Shown: piece by piece, positions 16,601 through 24,324 of the stretch
How the letters are laid out: each line of letters opens with the position of its first letter
Position numbering within the stretch: the stretch's first letter is position 1
Assembly: GCA_023664365.1 (NCBI GenBank)
Contig: JAMPFR010000024.1
Location: 1 to 44,788 of the forward strand
Source: Acetatifactor muris
GTDB taxonomy: Bacteria > Bacillota > Clostridia > Lachnospirales > Lachnospiraceae
DNA length: 44,788 nucleotides
Direction of reading: 5' to 3'
Program-made: the position numbers and the translations under genes
The notes under the pieces: model-generated
The model's input: the letters and a program-made list of their open reading frames with translations, nothing else
What the model was told of the DNA's origin: nothing
Databases searched by the model: none

Positions 16601-17776
16601 TACAGGGACGGGGAGATGGTTGATGACATACAGACAGGAGCGCTTGCGGTATTTCAGGTGCTGCGGTTTGACAGCCCCAGCGTGCAGCTGCATCCGGACA
16701 GTATCCGGCTGAATTATAAGACGGGAAGCACCATACTGCCCTATCAGGAAAATATTCTGAAAGCCTGCGGCGCCAAGGAGCTGTTTCAGTTTTCCGTGGA
16801 CGGGACGGCGCAGATTACGGACAGAAATGTGGGCCTGATTCTGGATGCATCCTATAAGGATGCGGATTCCCAAAATTATAATCGTACCCTGAACCTGTTT
16901 AACGCGCCGGTATACTTTAACGGTTCCGTGAAGGTGAAGCTTGACACCATTAAAAACGAGTACACCCTGGGCGCTATGGTGCATCTGGCCTTTTTTGCCG
17001 AACAGTCGGGAATCGGCGCGGAGATTTCCTGGAAGGGCCTTACCGTGGACGCGGTAAAGCTGGAAGCGAAGCTGGCGGAGGGAATAAAGCTGCCTACGAC
17101 TATTCCCATTACGGCAAATGATTTCGGCTTTCAGGTGTCGGATATCCAGCAGGCATTGGAGAGCGGACGTTTTACAAGCCTGGTGTTTGAGGGCTCCGTG
17201 TCATTAAGCAGCGAAAAGCTCAGCCATTATTTCCCGAAACTGAAAGATTTTGTGGGAGATATCACTGTGCTTGCCATGCCGGATACCACCGCATCCTTCC
17301 GTATATCGCCCTTCCGGGTGGAGGCTGGAGCAACATTGGTTTTCCTGGACGAGATCACGCTGGCGGAGGCGGGGCTGAAGCTGGGCGGCTTTGAATATAC
17401 CAATGAAATGCTGGATCTGGAGGATGAGGAGGTACAGGGGGTAAACGCCAGTCTGAAGCTGGGCCTTCTGTGGGACAGTGCAGACGGACGTGTCAAGGTA
17501 GATGTGTCCGGCAGAGGGGAACTGGACGCCCACAGCAGGTTTGTGGGAGTGTGCCTTAACGGTACCGCCAAGGTGGATGTAAAGTGGTGGCTCTTTAATT
17601 TTGAGAGCAAAAAGGAAGGAGACATTTGTCTGGGACTGTACACAACCCACGCCGGGAAACAGGAGTTTGTGCTGGTGACAAAATATGAGGAATCCGGCGG
17701 AAAGATTAAAGGTAATTTCTACTATATCGACGAGAATGGCTATGCAGGCGAAGATAAGGGGTATCTGTGCCGGTAA
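13646..17776 (+). CDS. Giant membrane-anchored VWA-domain protein, function unknown
   Basis: A 1376-aa protein. Two hydrophobic segments lie at about residues 3-23 and 32-53. Residues 60-460 are helical with TPR-like pairs and acidic linkers. An acidic spacer follows at about 465-490. The von Willebrand A domain is at about 573-755, with an intact MIDAS: D-V-S-G-S at 581-585, the Thr in GGGTDM near 644 and Asp in LMTDGQDGG near 671. A TIG/Ig-like beta domain follows (about 800-895), then nearly 480 residues of beta-rich sequence with no family I recognise and no C-terminal anchor. It probably faces outward and binds a ligand through the metal site. The start follows GGGGAGAG. The 622-aa membrane protein 75 bp downstream is its likely partner. 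Confidence 0.8.
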   Translation: MGILLQLGLGLLPGAVGALAFLVRRRAFGVRQIVTVLLLFGLSGGMITAGVLQLPGQEKPHRQASKRELLAFANALYLEGDRESAEEVLEVYSRAYGYDNQCRLLTARIFLAEGSYDRAAGLYACLEDEEDLSVSAREVQYARGKASHSEAALAMLRYLQDMGENPGDYGYAEDSYRTLSAAADMDLSLVLRDIRIEVEDAYDLEEGAIRDCAALLADMKDQEAGVWEEEQARRCRRVFSGLEEEAAGLLELSCVRRARLEIYVRDGDFDKVTKNLGETSTYHELMLAAELYMGGMVEASDFPESFQSVDSDAAREVKRQLKAVLNANRKGTSVQERKAMKARVAALETQLGAPELAVLKSRLQEQAAEAGEDSSKVYLELARVETYFGNETAADTCLGNAVYASQNCGDDNYAYAMGQIAGVIEGKGDLEDIKCVPDYVDTVMRNALTVDVEEILAVNTAANMAEQAAEEEAADADGRQDAGRETEEEDSAAVGGMAGYHGFPQTVADYVSRARSAISIGSIDTEQFERISAKVQISSDYINDTKELKNALQVYDCGAQITEFSLEKIEYAGSNILLCCDVSGSMSDSMGDLKDAVKTFIRDRNQDEQLAVVTFHSEIAASGGFGATDEEILALAEDMRAGGGTDMFSAVMNCLGGFPGGRGENNVLILMTDGQDGGMHSSQEIEEQIGGLAREKGVTIYTIGLGTSVDTEYLTTIADSGSGSFVYVSASDSLNSFYDMLHEQLYNRYRLTYQAQDTMTMRGRTLEVALPEENVRASRTYHLTEDGDAGGALSITRGISVSGMSPRYLYKGLQDVRVELRGTGFRKESTVSVKLHGTLDYTISAEYVSEEAYALTIPAEVAVGSYNVEVSIDGQRTVLQNGFSVITRGNEKTTAFGKYVFTSGEKIENADGSWLLRDGVQMNGWLRFKGDVRLTGDIENGGSIRVTENDGSYVEFHTATAEGLGALLARKGVSLDIPALYSFTLYRDGEMVDDIQTGALAVFQVLRFDSPSVQLHPDSIRLNYKTGSTILPYQENILKACGAKELFQFSVDGTAQITDRNVGLILDASYKDADSQNYNRTLNLFNAPVYFNGSVKVKLDTIKNEYTLGAMVHLAFFAEQSGIGAEISWKGLTVDAVKLEAKLAEGIKLPTTIPITANDFGFQVSDIQQALESGRFTSLVFEGSVSLSSEKLSHYFPKLKDFVGDITVLAMPDTTASFRISPFRVEAGATLVFLDEITLAEAGLKLGGFEYTNEMLDLEDEEVQGVNASLKLGLLWDSADGRVKVDVSGRGELDAHSRFVGVCLNGTAKVDVKWWLFNFESKKEGDICLGLYTTHAGKQEFVLVTKYEESGGKIKGNFYYIDENGYAGEDKGYLCR

Positions 17777-17851
17777 AGGCGGGTTCGGCGTCTGCACAGC
17801 GAAGGAAAAGCAGGTACAAAGTACGCAGGCGTAAGGAGAGGCAATAGGATC

Positions 17852-19720
17852 ATGAAAAGCAAAAAAAAGTTTTTAAGGCCGATACAGGCGCTGCTTTTGT
17901 GCTTGGCGCTGTCGGCGGCGTTTACAATAAAAGTAAAGGCGGAGACGGAGAGCGCACGGATCGCCGAAATGCCCGGCGGACAGGATCTGACGGTGCTGTT
18001 TTCCTTTGACCGGGAGAATGTGGACATTACCTTTATCTCTCCTTCCGGCAGCCGTTTTTCCAGAGGGGATGAAGGGCTGGAGTTTGCCGACGGGGAGCTC
18101 TGGAGTACTTACCGGGTGTCTGACGCTGAAGAGGGCGTCTGGCGGGTGGAATATGACAAAGGAGCAAACAGCGAGATTCGGTATTCTGTTCTGAAGGAGT
18201 CCTATGGACTGTGGATTCAGTATGTAAGACTGGAGGAGACGGACAGGGAAAGCCTGACGGTTTCCTTTCAGACGGATTGTGAGAGCGGTGACGTCCGTTA
18301 TGATTATGAACTGTGGGCGGTGAACGGTGAGGACAGCAGTTTGTCTGAGAAGATCTCCTCCGGGTGGGCGCGGGCCAATCAGGAGGAGAGGGTCACAGCC
18401 TCCTTAAGCTCCTTAAACAGCGGTCATTATACCCTCAGGCTGGAGGTAAGCAGCCGGGAGGGCGACGCAGAGCTTTTTGATTCCATGACAGGGGAGGAAT
18501 TTGACTTTACCAATAGGGATCTGCCGTCGGCCATGCAGGGAGGCAGAGTGTATCTGGATATGGGCAATCACACCTGCAGGCTGGACTGGAAGGACGCTGT
18601 GGACTATGGGGATAAAAGCTATAAGGTAATTGTATCAGGAAGCGCAGGGGAAATTTATCGGGGCGAGCTGGACAGCTCCGTCACAGATACCACGGTGGTG
18701 TATCCTGTGGACGAAACGGTTTTACAAATCAGTCTGTCCCGTAAGAAAAAGAGTCTGTGGTCGGAGCCCTTTGTGTGGGAGATTGATCTGCAGAAGGGGG
18801 AGGCGCTGCGCGCTTCCGGGGCGGAGGTCACCGGGGAAGGGCAGCTGGCTGTGGAATATGCAGTGTCCGGCGAACGGGTGCTTACCCTTTCCGTGAACGG
18901 CGAGGAGGGGGAGTTTCTGCTGAATGCATCCGGCCTGCTGGGAGTCAGCCTGCAGCCGGGACAGAATCGGATATACGGCGAATTCGAGGGGGAAGGCGGC
19001 GTTATATATGTGTTGGACAGGCTGATTTACTATGACGCCCTCCCGCCGGAGATACTGCTGTATGACAATCTGGACGGAAAGACATTTTATGAGGACTATG
19101 TGGATATTGCAGGCTCTGTGGAAGGCGGAAGCCTGACGGTGAACGGGGAAGAACTTGCGCCGGGGGAGCAGGGGGAATTTTCTTACAGACTGGCACTGTC
19201 TCCGGGAGAGAATGTGGTGGAGCTGAAAGCCGCGGACAGCAACGGAAATGTCAGCATGCAGGTGTTGACCTTATATAGGGGAAACAGTTTTACAGAGGGA
19301 AGAACAGGGCGGACGCTGCGGGAATTTCTGCCCCTTTTCGGGGCGCTGCTGGCCAGTCTGCTGGTGATTCTTCTGTCATTTCTGTTTATGCGCAGGAAAG
19401 AAAGGGGAGCATCTGTGAAAAAGGCTCCGGCGGGAAAAAAGCGGACTCTTGCCAAGTGGGTATGTGCCGCCGTGGTTCTGGGGCTTCTGGAGGCCGGCTG
19501 CGTATGGCAGTATGTGCATTACAGTCTGTTCGTCCGTTCCGTAAAATACCTGGAACTGGCGGAAAACTCTATTTCAAAGGCGGCGGAGTATCTGCGGATA
19601 AAAAGGTTTCTGGGCATCGGGGCGCTGGGAGGGCTTGTGCTTTTTGCGGTGTCGGTCATCATTGTGATTGTGCTGGCAAAGCGGAAGAAGGCGGCAAAGA
19701 AAAGCGAAACAGAGGAGTAG
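17852..19720 (+). CDS. Envelope protein with Ig-like domain and C-terminal membrane segments, unknown
   Basis: A 622-aa protein. A signal peptide (KSKKKFLRPIQ, then a hydrophobic core ending near KVKAE at about residue 31) is followed by about 450 residues of extracytoplasmic beta-rich sequence. Residues about 395-475 resemble the bacterial Ig-like/glucodextranase-B fold (VEGGSLTVNGEEL, LSPGENVVELKAADSNGN). Three membrane segments lie near 493-513, 534-555 and 585-610, ending in a Lys-rich tail. The gene follows the VWA gene on the same strand with a GGAGAGG ribosome binding site, so the two are probably made together and meet at the cell surface. I know no named family for the whole protein. 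Confidence 0.78.
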   Translation: MKSKKKFLRPIQALLLCLALSAAFTIKVKAETESARIAEMPGGQDLTVLFSFDRENVDITFISPSGSRFSRGDEGLEFADGELWSTYRVSDAEEGVWRVEYDKGANSEIRYSVLKESYGLWIQYVRLEETDRESLTVSFQTDCESGDVRYDYELWAVNGEDSSLSEKISSGWARANQEERVTASLSSLNSGHYTLRLEVSSREGDAELFDSMTGEEFDFTNRDLPSAMQGGRVYLDMGNHTCRLDWKDAVDYGDKSYKVIVSGSAGEIYRGELDSSVTDTTVVYPVDETVLQISLSRKKKSLWSEPFVWEIDLQKGEALRASGAEVTGEGQLAVEYAVSGERVLTLSVNGEEGEFLLNASGLLGVSLQPGQNRIYGEFEGEGGVIYVLDRLIYYDALPPEILLYDNLDGKTFYEDYVDIAGSVEGGSLTVNGEELAPGEQGEFSYRLALSPGENVVELKAADSNGNVSMQVLTLYRGNSFTEGRTGRTLREFLPLFGALLASLLVILLSFLFMRRKERGASVKKAPAGKKRTLAKWVCAAVVLGLLEAGCVWQYVHYSLFVRSVKYLELAENSISKAAEYLRIKRFLGIGALGGLVLFAVSVIIVIVLAKRKKAAKKSETEE

Positions 19721-19761
19721 AGAAAAAGCGCGTATCGATTTTTTCAATCAATACGCGCTTT
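19720..19761 (-). terminator. Intrinsic terminator of a minus-strand transcript
   Basis: An 11-bp stem AAAGCGCGTAT (19725-19735) with ATACGCGCTTT (19751-19761), extended inward by four more pairs after one mismatch. On the minus strand the stem is followed by TTTTTCTCT up to 19720, a proper U-tract; on the plus strand only TTT precedes CAAACT. It therefore works best for minus-strand RNA, although it may also stop the 622-aa gene's transcript. Confidence 0.7.
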
Positions 19762-19989
19762 CAAACTGTCTGATCCAATGGACTTTACCTCCTTTCTTTA
19801 TTCTGTTTTTTCCCGGCCCTTTTCTTCCATTTCTACCGTTGTGCTTTCTCACTGATCTTTGTACCCGGTACTGTAACCTCCTGATTGTTAATTAGGAATC
19901 GGTTACTTTAATTAGTGTACTTGCACATGTTTTCCTATTCTATTCGTTATTTAATTGGATGGAAGAATTTTTTCTTATCTCTTCTTGTT
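19720..19989 (-). ncRNA. Candidate small RNA of about 270 nt, or leader/tiny-peptide transcript
   Basis: The unit has a near-perfect minus-strand promoter (19996-20024) and an intrinsic terminator, with no ORF of normal size between them. It carries two strong Shine-Dalgarno-like sites: AGAAAGGAGGT (19797-19787), fully complementary to the 16S 3' end, and CAGGAGGTTAC (19884-19874). The first is followed only by TTG-started MDQTV and stop. A short ATG ORF, MCKYTN, begins at 19929. The stem GTAACC/GGTTAC could fold the region holding the second site. This is inferred from signals alone; no Rfam family was recognised. Confidence 0.5.
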
Positions 19990-19995
19990 GAGTTT

Positions 19996-20024
19996 ATTGT
20001 ACGCTAAACAAAATGATTTGTCAA
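19996..20024 (-). promoter_or_regulatory. Strong minus-strand promoter of the candidate small RNA
   Basis: On the minus strand TTGACA (20024-20019) and TACAAT (20001-19996) are separated by exactly 17 nt. It points away from the GGDEF/EAL gene, with about 180 bp of AT-rich DNA between the two promoters. Confidence 0.75.
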
Positions 20025-20206
20025 CACATTTTTTGGAAAAAATTAAAATTATTTTCAAACTGACACGGAAAGCACGAAATTGCCGGATAAAACAGGCGGA
20101 TAATCATAATATTCTGTCAGAAAGTCCCTTTACAAGCCGGTGCAAGTGTAAAAAGGAATGCCGGGAAAAGGAAAATTTTTGAGGGCGTCCGGGGCCGGGG
20201 GCTGTA

Positions 20207-20236
20207 TTGACAAAGCAAGCCATATTCTGGTATTAT
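20207..20236 (+). promoter_or_regulatory. Promoter of the GGDEF/EAL gene
   Basis: TTGACA (20207-20212) and TATTAT (20231-20236) with an 18-nt spacer. The expected leader is about 35 nt, too short for a riboswitch. The 556-bp gene-free stretch 19721-20276 therefore holds a minus-strand transcript unit, this promoter and about 180 bp of AT-rich DNA with a widely spaced inverted repeat (CTGACA near 20060, TGTCAG near 20117). Confidence 0.7.
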
Positions 20237-20276
20237 GGTCTATTGAAGGACAGAGTTTATACGCGGGGGATAAGCT

Positions 20277-22562
20277 ATGAGAAATGTATATACGACGCTG
20301 CTGTTAATCTTTGCAGCAGCAATTTTTATCTGCAGCTGCGTAATCGGCAGGCGGGATAAACGGCCGCTGACGAAGGCCATACGATACATAATGATTGCGG
20401 CGCCCTGTACCATGGCCGCTTATGCGGCGGCGTTGATTGCGCCCGCTTTATTTACGGCGGAGCTGCTGTACGCCATATACTATACGGTGTCGGATGTGCT
20501 GCTGATTTGTATGCTGCTGTACGCCTTGAAGTATACCAATGTCTATGAGATGCGGCTTGTGCAGAAGGTGATTCTCTATTCGATAGTTGCAGTGGACGGT
20601 GTGCTGATGCTGCTGAATGTCTTTACGGAGAAGATATTTATATTCCGCTGCGGCCTGATGGAGGATTCCGGTACTTTCTTTTACGGCATTGCGGAGCGTG
20701 GCGGCCTGTATAATTTCCACAGGTTTATCATATACGGAATGGTGGTGCTGATCGTACTGCCGTTAGTGGTAAAGATTGTGAAATCCCCGGCAATGTACCG
20801 CAAGAAGTTCTGGCTTACCCTGATCAGTCTTTTGATTATCATTGCCGCCAATGTGCTGTATCTTGTAATGGAGCTGGAGATAGACTTTTCCGTGCTTACC
20901 TACGGTATCATGGCGCTGGCAATTTATTATTTCAATGTGATATATGTCCCCCAGGGGCTGGTAGAGGGGCTGCTGTCCTCCAGTATCAAGAATATGGATG
21001 ACAGCGTAATATGCTTTGACCTGGAGGGAAACTGTGTCTATGCCAACTCCGTGGCCTACGGCTTTTTTAAGGCGGAGAGCTCCGCGCCCTTTGAGGATTA
21101 CTACAGGGAATGGATGAAGGGCAGACGGCTGGCCGATGCGGAGGATGCGGAGTGGAAGGAGACCAGGGAGATAAATTCCGCAAAGAGATATTATGACGTA
21201 AGCTTTAAGCGGCTGTGCGACAGTAATGATAATTGTGTGGGCTGCTTTTTCAAGATGCATGATGAGACGGTAGAGGTGGAAAAGCTGGCGGCGGAGCGTT
21301 TCCGGGCCACTCATGACCGTCTGACGGGAATCTATAATAAAGAGCATTTCTATGATGTGGTAGCGGACGTGGTACGCGAGGCCGAGCCGGGTTCCTACTG
21401 CATGGTCTGTTCAGACATCAAGAACTTTAAGCTGGTGAACGATATTTTCGGTATCAACATAGGGGATGAGGTGCTGATAAACATTGCGGATACCCTGAAG
21501 AGGATGGCGGGCTCCGGTTCTGTTTTCGGCAGGATTTCCGGGGACAGATTTGCTATTTGTATGCCCAGGGAACGTTTTAATCCAGAGGTTTTTTCCAATG
21601 AAATCAGGCGCATAGGAGAGAAAAGCGGTACCTCCACCTATCGTATCTGTATGCATGTAGGAGTCTATGACATTGTGGACAGGGACATAGCGGTTTCCGT
21701 TATGTGCGACAGGGCCTATATGGCTATAAAGACCATCAAGTCCAGCCTTACGGATACAATAGCTCATTATGACGAGGGAATCAGAGAGAGCACCGTAAGC
21801 GAGCAGAAGCTGACGGGAGAATTCGGCGGCGCTCTGGAGGAGGGCCAGTTCTGCTTTTATATTCAGCCCCAGGTTTCCGTCCGGGGAAAGATTCTGGGAG
21901 GGGAGGCGCTGGTACGTTGGATTCATCCTGAACGGGGGCTGGTTCCGCCCGTTGAGTTTATCGGAATTCTGGAGAATACGGGACTGATCTGCAAGCTGGA
22001 TATGTACATCTGGGAGCAGGCCTGCAGGAAGCTGCGGGAGTGGAAGGACAGGGGGCTTACGGACTACCATATTTCCGTCAACATTTCTCCCAAAGACTTT
22101 TATTTTGCGGATATTTATAAAGTGTTTACGGGACTTGTGGAAAAATATGAGTTAAAGCCCCGAAATCTGCGGCTGGAGATTACGGAAAGCGCCATTATGA
22201 GTGATTTTGAGAAGCAGCTTGTGCTGATTCAAAGGCTGCAGGAGTATGGTTTCCTGGTGGAAATGGACGATTTCGGAAGCGGCTATTCCTCCCTGAACAT
22301 GCTCAAGGACATGCCGGTGAATACCCTTAAGGTGGACATGGGCTTCTTAAGGCAGACCAATCATCAGGAGCGCAGCCGGACAATTCTCAAAATGATTATA
22401 TCTCTGTCCAAACAGCTTGGCATGGAGGTAATTACGGAGGGCGTTGAGACCAGGGAACAGGTGGATTTCCTGACGGATATAGGCTGCGATATTTTCCAGG
22501 GCTACTATTTTGCAAAGCCTATGCCGGTCAGTGAGTTTGAGCAGAAATACTTTGACAGATAA
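20277..22562 (+). CDS. Membrane-bound c-di-GMP protein: degenerate GGDEF plus intact EAL
   Basis: A 761-aa protein. Residues 1-225 hold seven or eight membrane segments, like the 7TM sensor ends of some clostridial kinases. A PAS-like segment follows (about 235-335), then a GGDEF domain (about 345-500) and an EAL domain (about 505-760). The GGDEF signature reads S-G-D-R-F at 421-425, so cyclase activity is doubtful. The EAL side keeps E543-A-L, NISPKDF, the ITES glutamate, DDFGSGYSS, EGVET and QGYYFAKP, all expected of an active c-di-GMP phosphodiesterase. The likely role is signal-controlled breakdown of c-di-GMP at the membrane, with GGDEF as a regulatory GTP-binding module. Confidence 0.92.
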   Translation: MRNVYTTLLLIFAAAIFICSCVIGRRDKRPLTKAIRYIMIAAPCTMAAYAAALIAPALFTAELLYAIYYTVSDVLLICMLLYALKYTNVYEMRLVQKVILYSIVAVDGVLMLLNVFTEKIFIFRCGLMEDSGTFFYGIAERGGLYNFHRFIIYGMVVLIVLPLVVKIVKSPAMYRKKFWLTLISLLIIIAANVLYLVMELEIDFSVLTYGIMALAIYYFNVIYVPQGLVEGLLSSSIKNMDDSVICFDLEGNCVYANSVAYGFFKAESSAPFEDYYREWMKGRRLADAEDAEWKETREINSAKRYYDVSFKRLCDSNDNCVGCFFKMHDETVEVEKLAAERFRATHDRLTGIYNKEHFYDVVADVVREAEPGSYCMVCSDIKNFKLVNDIFGINIGDEVLINIADTLKRMAGSGSVFGRISGDRFAICMPRERFNPEVFSNEIRRIGEKSGTSTYRICMHVGVYDIVDRDIAVSVMCDRAYMAIKTIKSSLTDTIAHYDEGIRESTVSEQKLTGEFGGALEEGQFCFYIQPQVSVRGKILGGEALVRWIHPERGLVPPVEFIGILENTGLICKLDMYIWEQACRKLREWKDRGLTDYHISVNISPKDFYFADIYKVFTGLVEKYELKPRNLRLEITESAIMSDFEKQLVLIQRLQEYGFLVEMDDFGSGYSSLNMLKDMPVNTLKVDMGFLRQTNHQERSRTILKMIISLSKQLGMEVITEGVETREQVDFLTDIGCDIFQGYYFAKPMPVSEFEQKYFDR

Positions 22563-22621
22563 AAATACATTCAGATATCGGCACCATGCAAGTGCATCGT
22601 ATAAGAAAGGAGAGGGTGCGT

Positions 22622-23464
22622 GTGTGCAGAAAAAAGCGTGTGACAGGTCTTGCGATATGGATCGGCAGTATGCTGGCGCTGCTTGTTGGCGTATTGTTGA
22701 CCGGCGGTTCGGCAGTTCGGCATGAATCGATCAAGGAAGCTATGAGGGATGCCGTACTGCATGAATCAGGTAAGATAAGCCTGTTTGGAACAGCGGATGT
22801 AAACCCGGCGCTTATTTCGGCCTTTACCGTCACGGCTGTCGTACTGTTGACTGCAGCGGGTATCCGCATTTTTGTCATTCCGAAATTTAAGTACATTCCG
22901 GGGAAATTTCAGCTGTTGCTGGAGCAGGCGGTGGGCTTTTTTGACAACCTTGCAAAGTCAAACAGTCCGCATAGGAACAGGTTCCTGGGCGCTTATGTTT
23001 TTGCGGCGGGTGTTTATATTTTCATCGGAACGCTGTTTGAACTGTTTGGGATACAGGGCGTTACAACGGAAGGGGCGTCAATTGCCCTGCCGGCTCCGTT
23101 GTCTGATATCAATGGGGCGATTTCACTTGGCTGCCTATCTTATCTGGTGATTTTATCAGGCGGCATTGCCGGAAACGGATTCCGGGGAGTCGGAAGTACA
23201 TTAAAAGATTTTTCTCTGCCGATTTCCATGAGCTTTCGCCTTTTCGGAGCGTTGCTCAGCGGGCTGCTGGTAACGGAGCTTGTATATTTTTATATTCACT
23301 TAAGCTTTGTGCTTCCCGTGGCAGTGGGTGTTATGTTTACACTGCTTCATGCACTGATTCAGACGTATGTGCTCACCATGCTTACGGCGCTCTTTTACGG
23401 AGAGGTATCCGAGCCGCACAAGAAAATAAAAAGCAAGCGAAAGAAGAAGCAGGCGTTGGCCTGA
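22622..23464 (+). CDS. atpB: ATP synthase Fo subunit a
   Basis: A 280-aa membrane protein. I place the start at GTG 22622, about 8 nt after AAAGGAG; an ATG at 22586 lies upstream of that site. Five or six hydrophobic segments are seen. The essential Arg is R206 in SMSFRLFGALLSG, and Gln247 in LLHALIQTYVLTMLTA matches the conserved helix-5 Gln. The Asn/Ala pattern after RLFG in common subunit a proteins is replaced by ALLSG. It forms the ion half-channels against the c-ring. A weak promoter (TTGACA at 22552) may precede it; otherwise the operon may be read from the EAL gene, 59 bp upstream. No atpI gene precedes it. Confidence 0.92.
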   Translation: MCRKKRVTGLAIWIGSMLALLVGVLLTGGSAVRHESIKEAMRDAVLHESGKISLFGTADVNPALISAFTVTAVVLLTAAGIRIFVIPKFKYIPGKFQLLLEQAVGFFDNLAKSNSPHRNRFLGAYVFAAGVYIFIGTLFELFGIQGVTTEGASIALPAPLSDINGAISLGCLSYLVILSGGIAGNGFRGVGSTLKDFSLPISMSFRLFGALLSGLLVTELVYFYIHLSFVLPVAVGVMFTLLHALIQTYVLTMLTALFYGEVSEPHKKIKSKRKKKQALA

Positions 23465-23480
23465 AAAGGAGGTTATTGGA

Positions 23481-23846
23481 ATGAAGTCAATCGTTAAGAA
23501 GATTCCCGCAGTGATAATGTTGATTATGGTGTTGCTGGCATTTCCCGTTTCGGTATCTGCCGCAGAAGCGGATACAGCTGCGTCAGGGAAGGCGGCGGCA
23601 GAAGCGGTGGAAGCCGCAGATTCCGGCGGCAATAAAGCCTGGGCCGCGGCGATGTGCGTAGGCGTGCCTGCCGCCGTGGGAGCTATCGGAATGGCGTGGG
23701 CTATTTCAAAGTCTTCGGAGGGCATATCCAGACAGCCGGAGGCAGATGGGAAAATCCGTACAAACCTGATGCTGGGTCTTGTGTTTATTGAAACTGCCAT
23801 TATTTATGCGTTGATCATTGCCATATTGATTATTTTCGTTTTGTAG
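23481..23846 (+). CDS. atpE: ATP synthase Fo subunit c with a signal-peptide-like extension
   Basis: A 121-aa protein, while c subunits are usually 70-90 aa. Residues 1-28 look like a cleavable signal peptide (KK, hydrophobic core, VSA-AEA). An Ala/Glu-rich stretch follows to about residue 50, then the normal two-helix hairpin with the polar loop ISRQPEADG. The ion-carrying carboxylate is E104 in VFIETAIIYAL. Thr105 replaces the Ser next to the carboxylate in sodium-type rings, while the Gln that binds sodium in helix 1 is Met71 by my alignment. So the sodium signature is incomplete; proton use is more likely but unproven. The ribosome binding site AAAGGAGGT is strong, as expected for a multi-copy subunit. 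Confidence 0.93.
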   Translation: MKSIVKKIPAVIMLIMVLLAFPVSVSAAEADTAASGKAAAEAVEAADSGGNKAWAAAMCVGVPAAVGAIGMAWAISKSSEGISRQPEADGKIRTNLMLGLVFIETAIIYALIIAILIIFVL

Positions 23847-23874
23847 CAGTTTGCGGAAAGGCATGGTTGTTATT

Positions 23875-24324
23875 ATGAATATCCCTTTAAATATTGACTG
23901 GCAGCAGATATTGCTGCACTTGTTTAATTTTGTCATTTTGGCGGGAGGATTATATTTTCTCCTTTATAAACCGGTAAAAAGCTTTATGGAAAAAAGAACT
24001 GCTTATTATCAGGGCATGGACAAAGCGGCCGCAGACAAAATGGAGCAGGCGGAGGCGCGTGAACAGGAGTACAGGAGACGTTTGGAAGGTGCGGATCTGG
24101 AGATACGCCGCAAAAAAGAACAGGCGGCAAAAGAAGCTGAAAAAGCGGCGGAAGCTATTTTGAGTGAAGCCAATAAACAGCGAGAGCAGATCATTGCGGA
24201 GGCGCAACGGGAAGCCAGGCACGAGAAAGAAAAAATGGTTCAGGATGCAAAAGAGGAGATCGTGGGGCTGGCGTTAGCCGCCACTGAAAAAATGCTTCAT
24301 GGGGAGGCGATATCCCATGAATGA
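23875..24324 (+). CDS. atpF: ATP synthase Fo subunit b
   Basis: A 149-aa protein beginning [19 protein letters not shown], the standard b start, with one membrane segment at about residues 10-28 and then a long charged coiled coil. The ATG at 23875 is preferred over one at 23863, which sits directly on the AAAGG site. The stator stalk normally ends on the delta subunit, whose gene is missing here: the atpF stop lies inside the atpA start region (8-bp overlap). The C-terminus ([20 protein letters not shown]) is typical and carries no delta fusion. Confidence 0.93.
   Translation: MNIPLNIDWQQILLHLFNFVILAGGLYFLLYKPVKSFMEKRTAYYQGMDKAAADKMEQAEAREQEYRRRLEGADLEIRRKKEQAAKEAEKAAEAILSEANKQREQIIAEAQREARHEKEKMVQDAKEEIVGLALAATEKMLHGEAISHE

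Noticed and set aside
20025-20206. Possible riboswitch upstream of the GGDEF/EAL gene
   Set aside because: The region lies upstream of the only good promoter, so it would not be in the mRNA, and no c-di-GMP riboswitch core could be recognised.
22552-22580. TTGACA at 22552 as a strong atp operon promoter
   Set aside because: The -10 at 17 nt (ATATCG) is poor, so it is mentioned only as a weak possibility.
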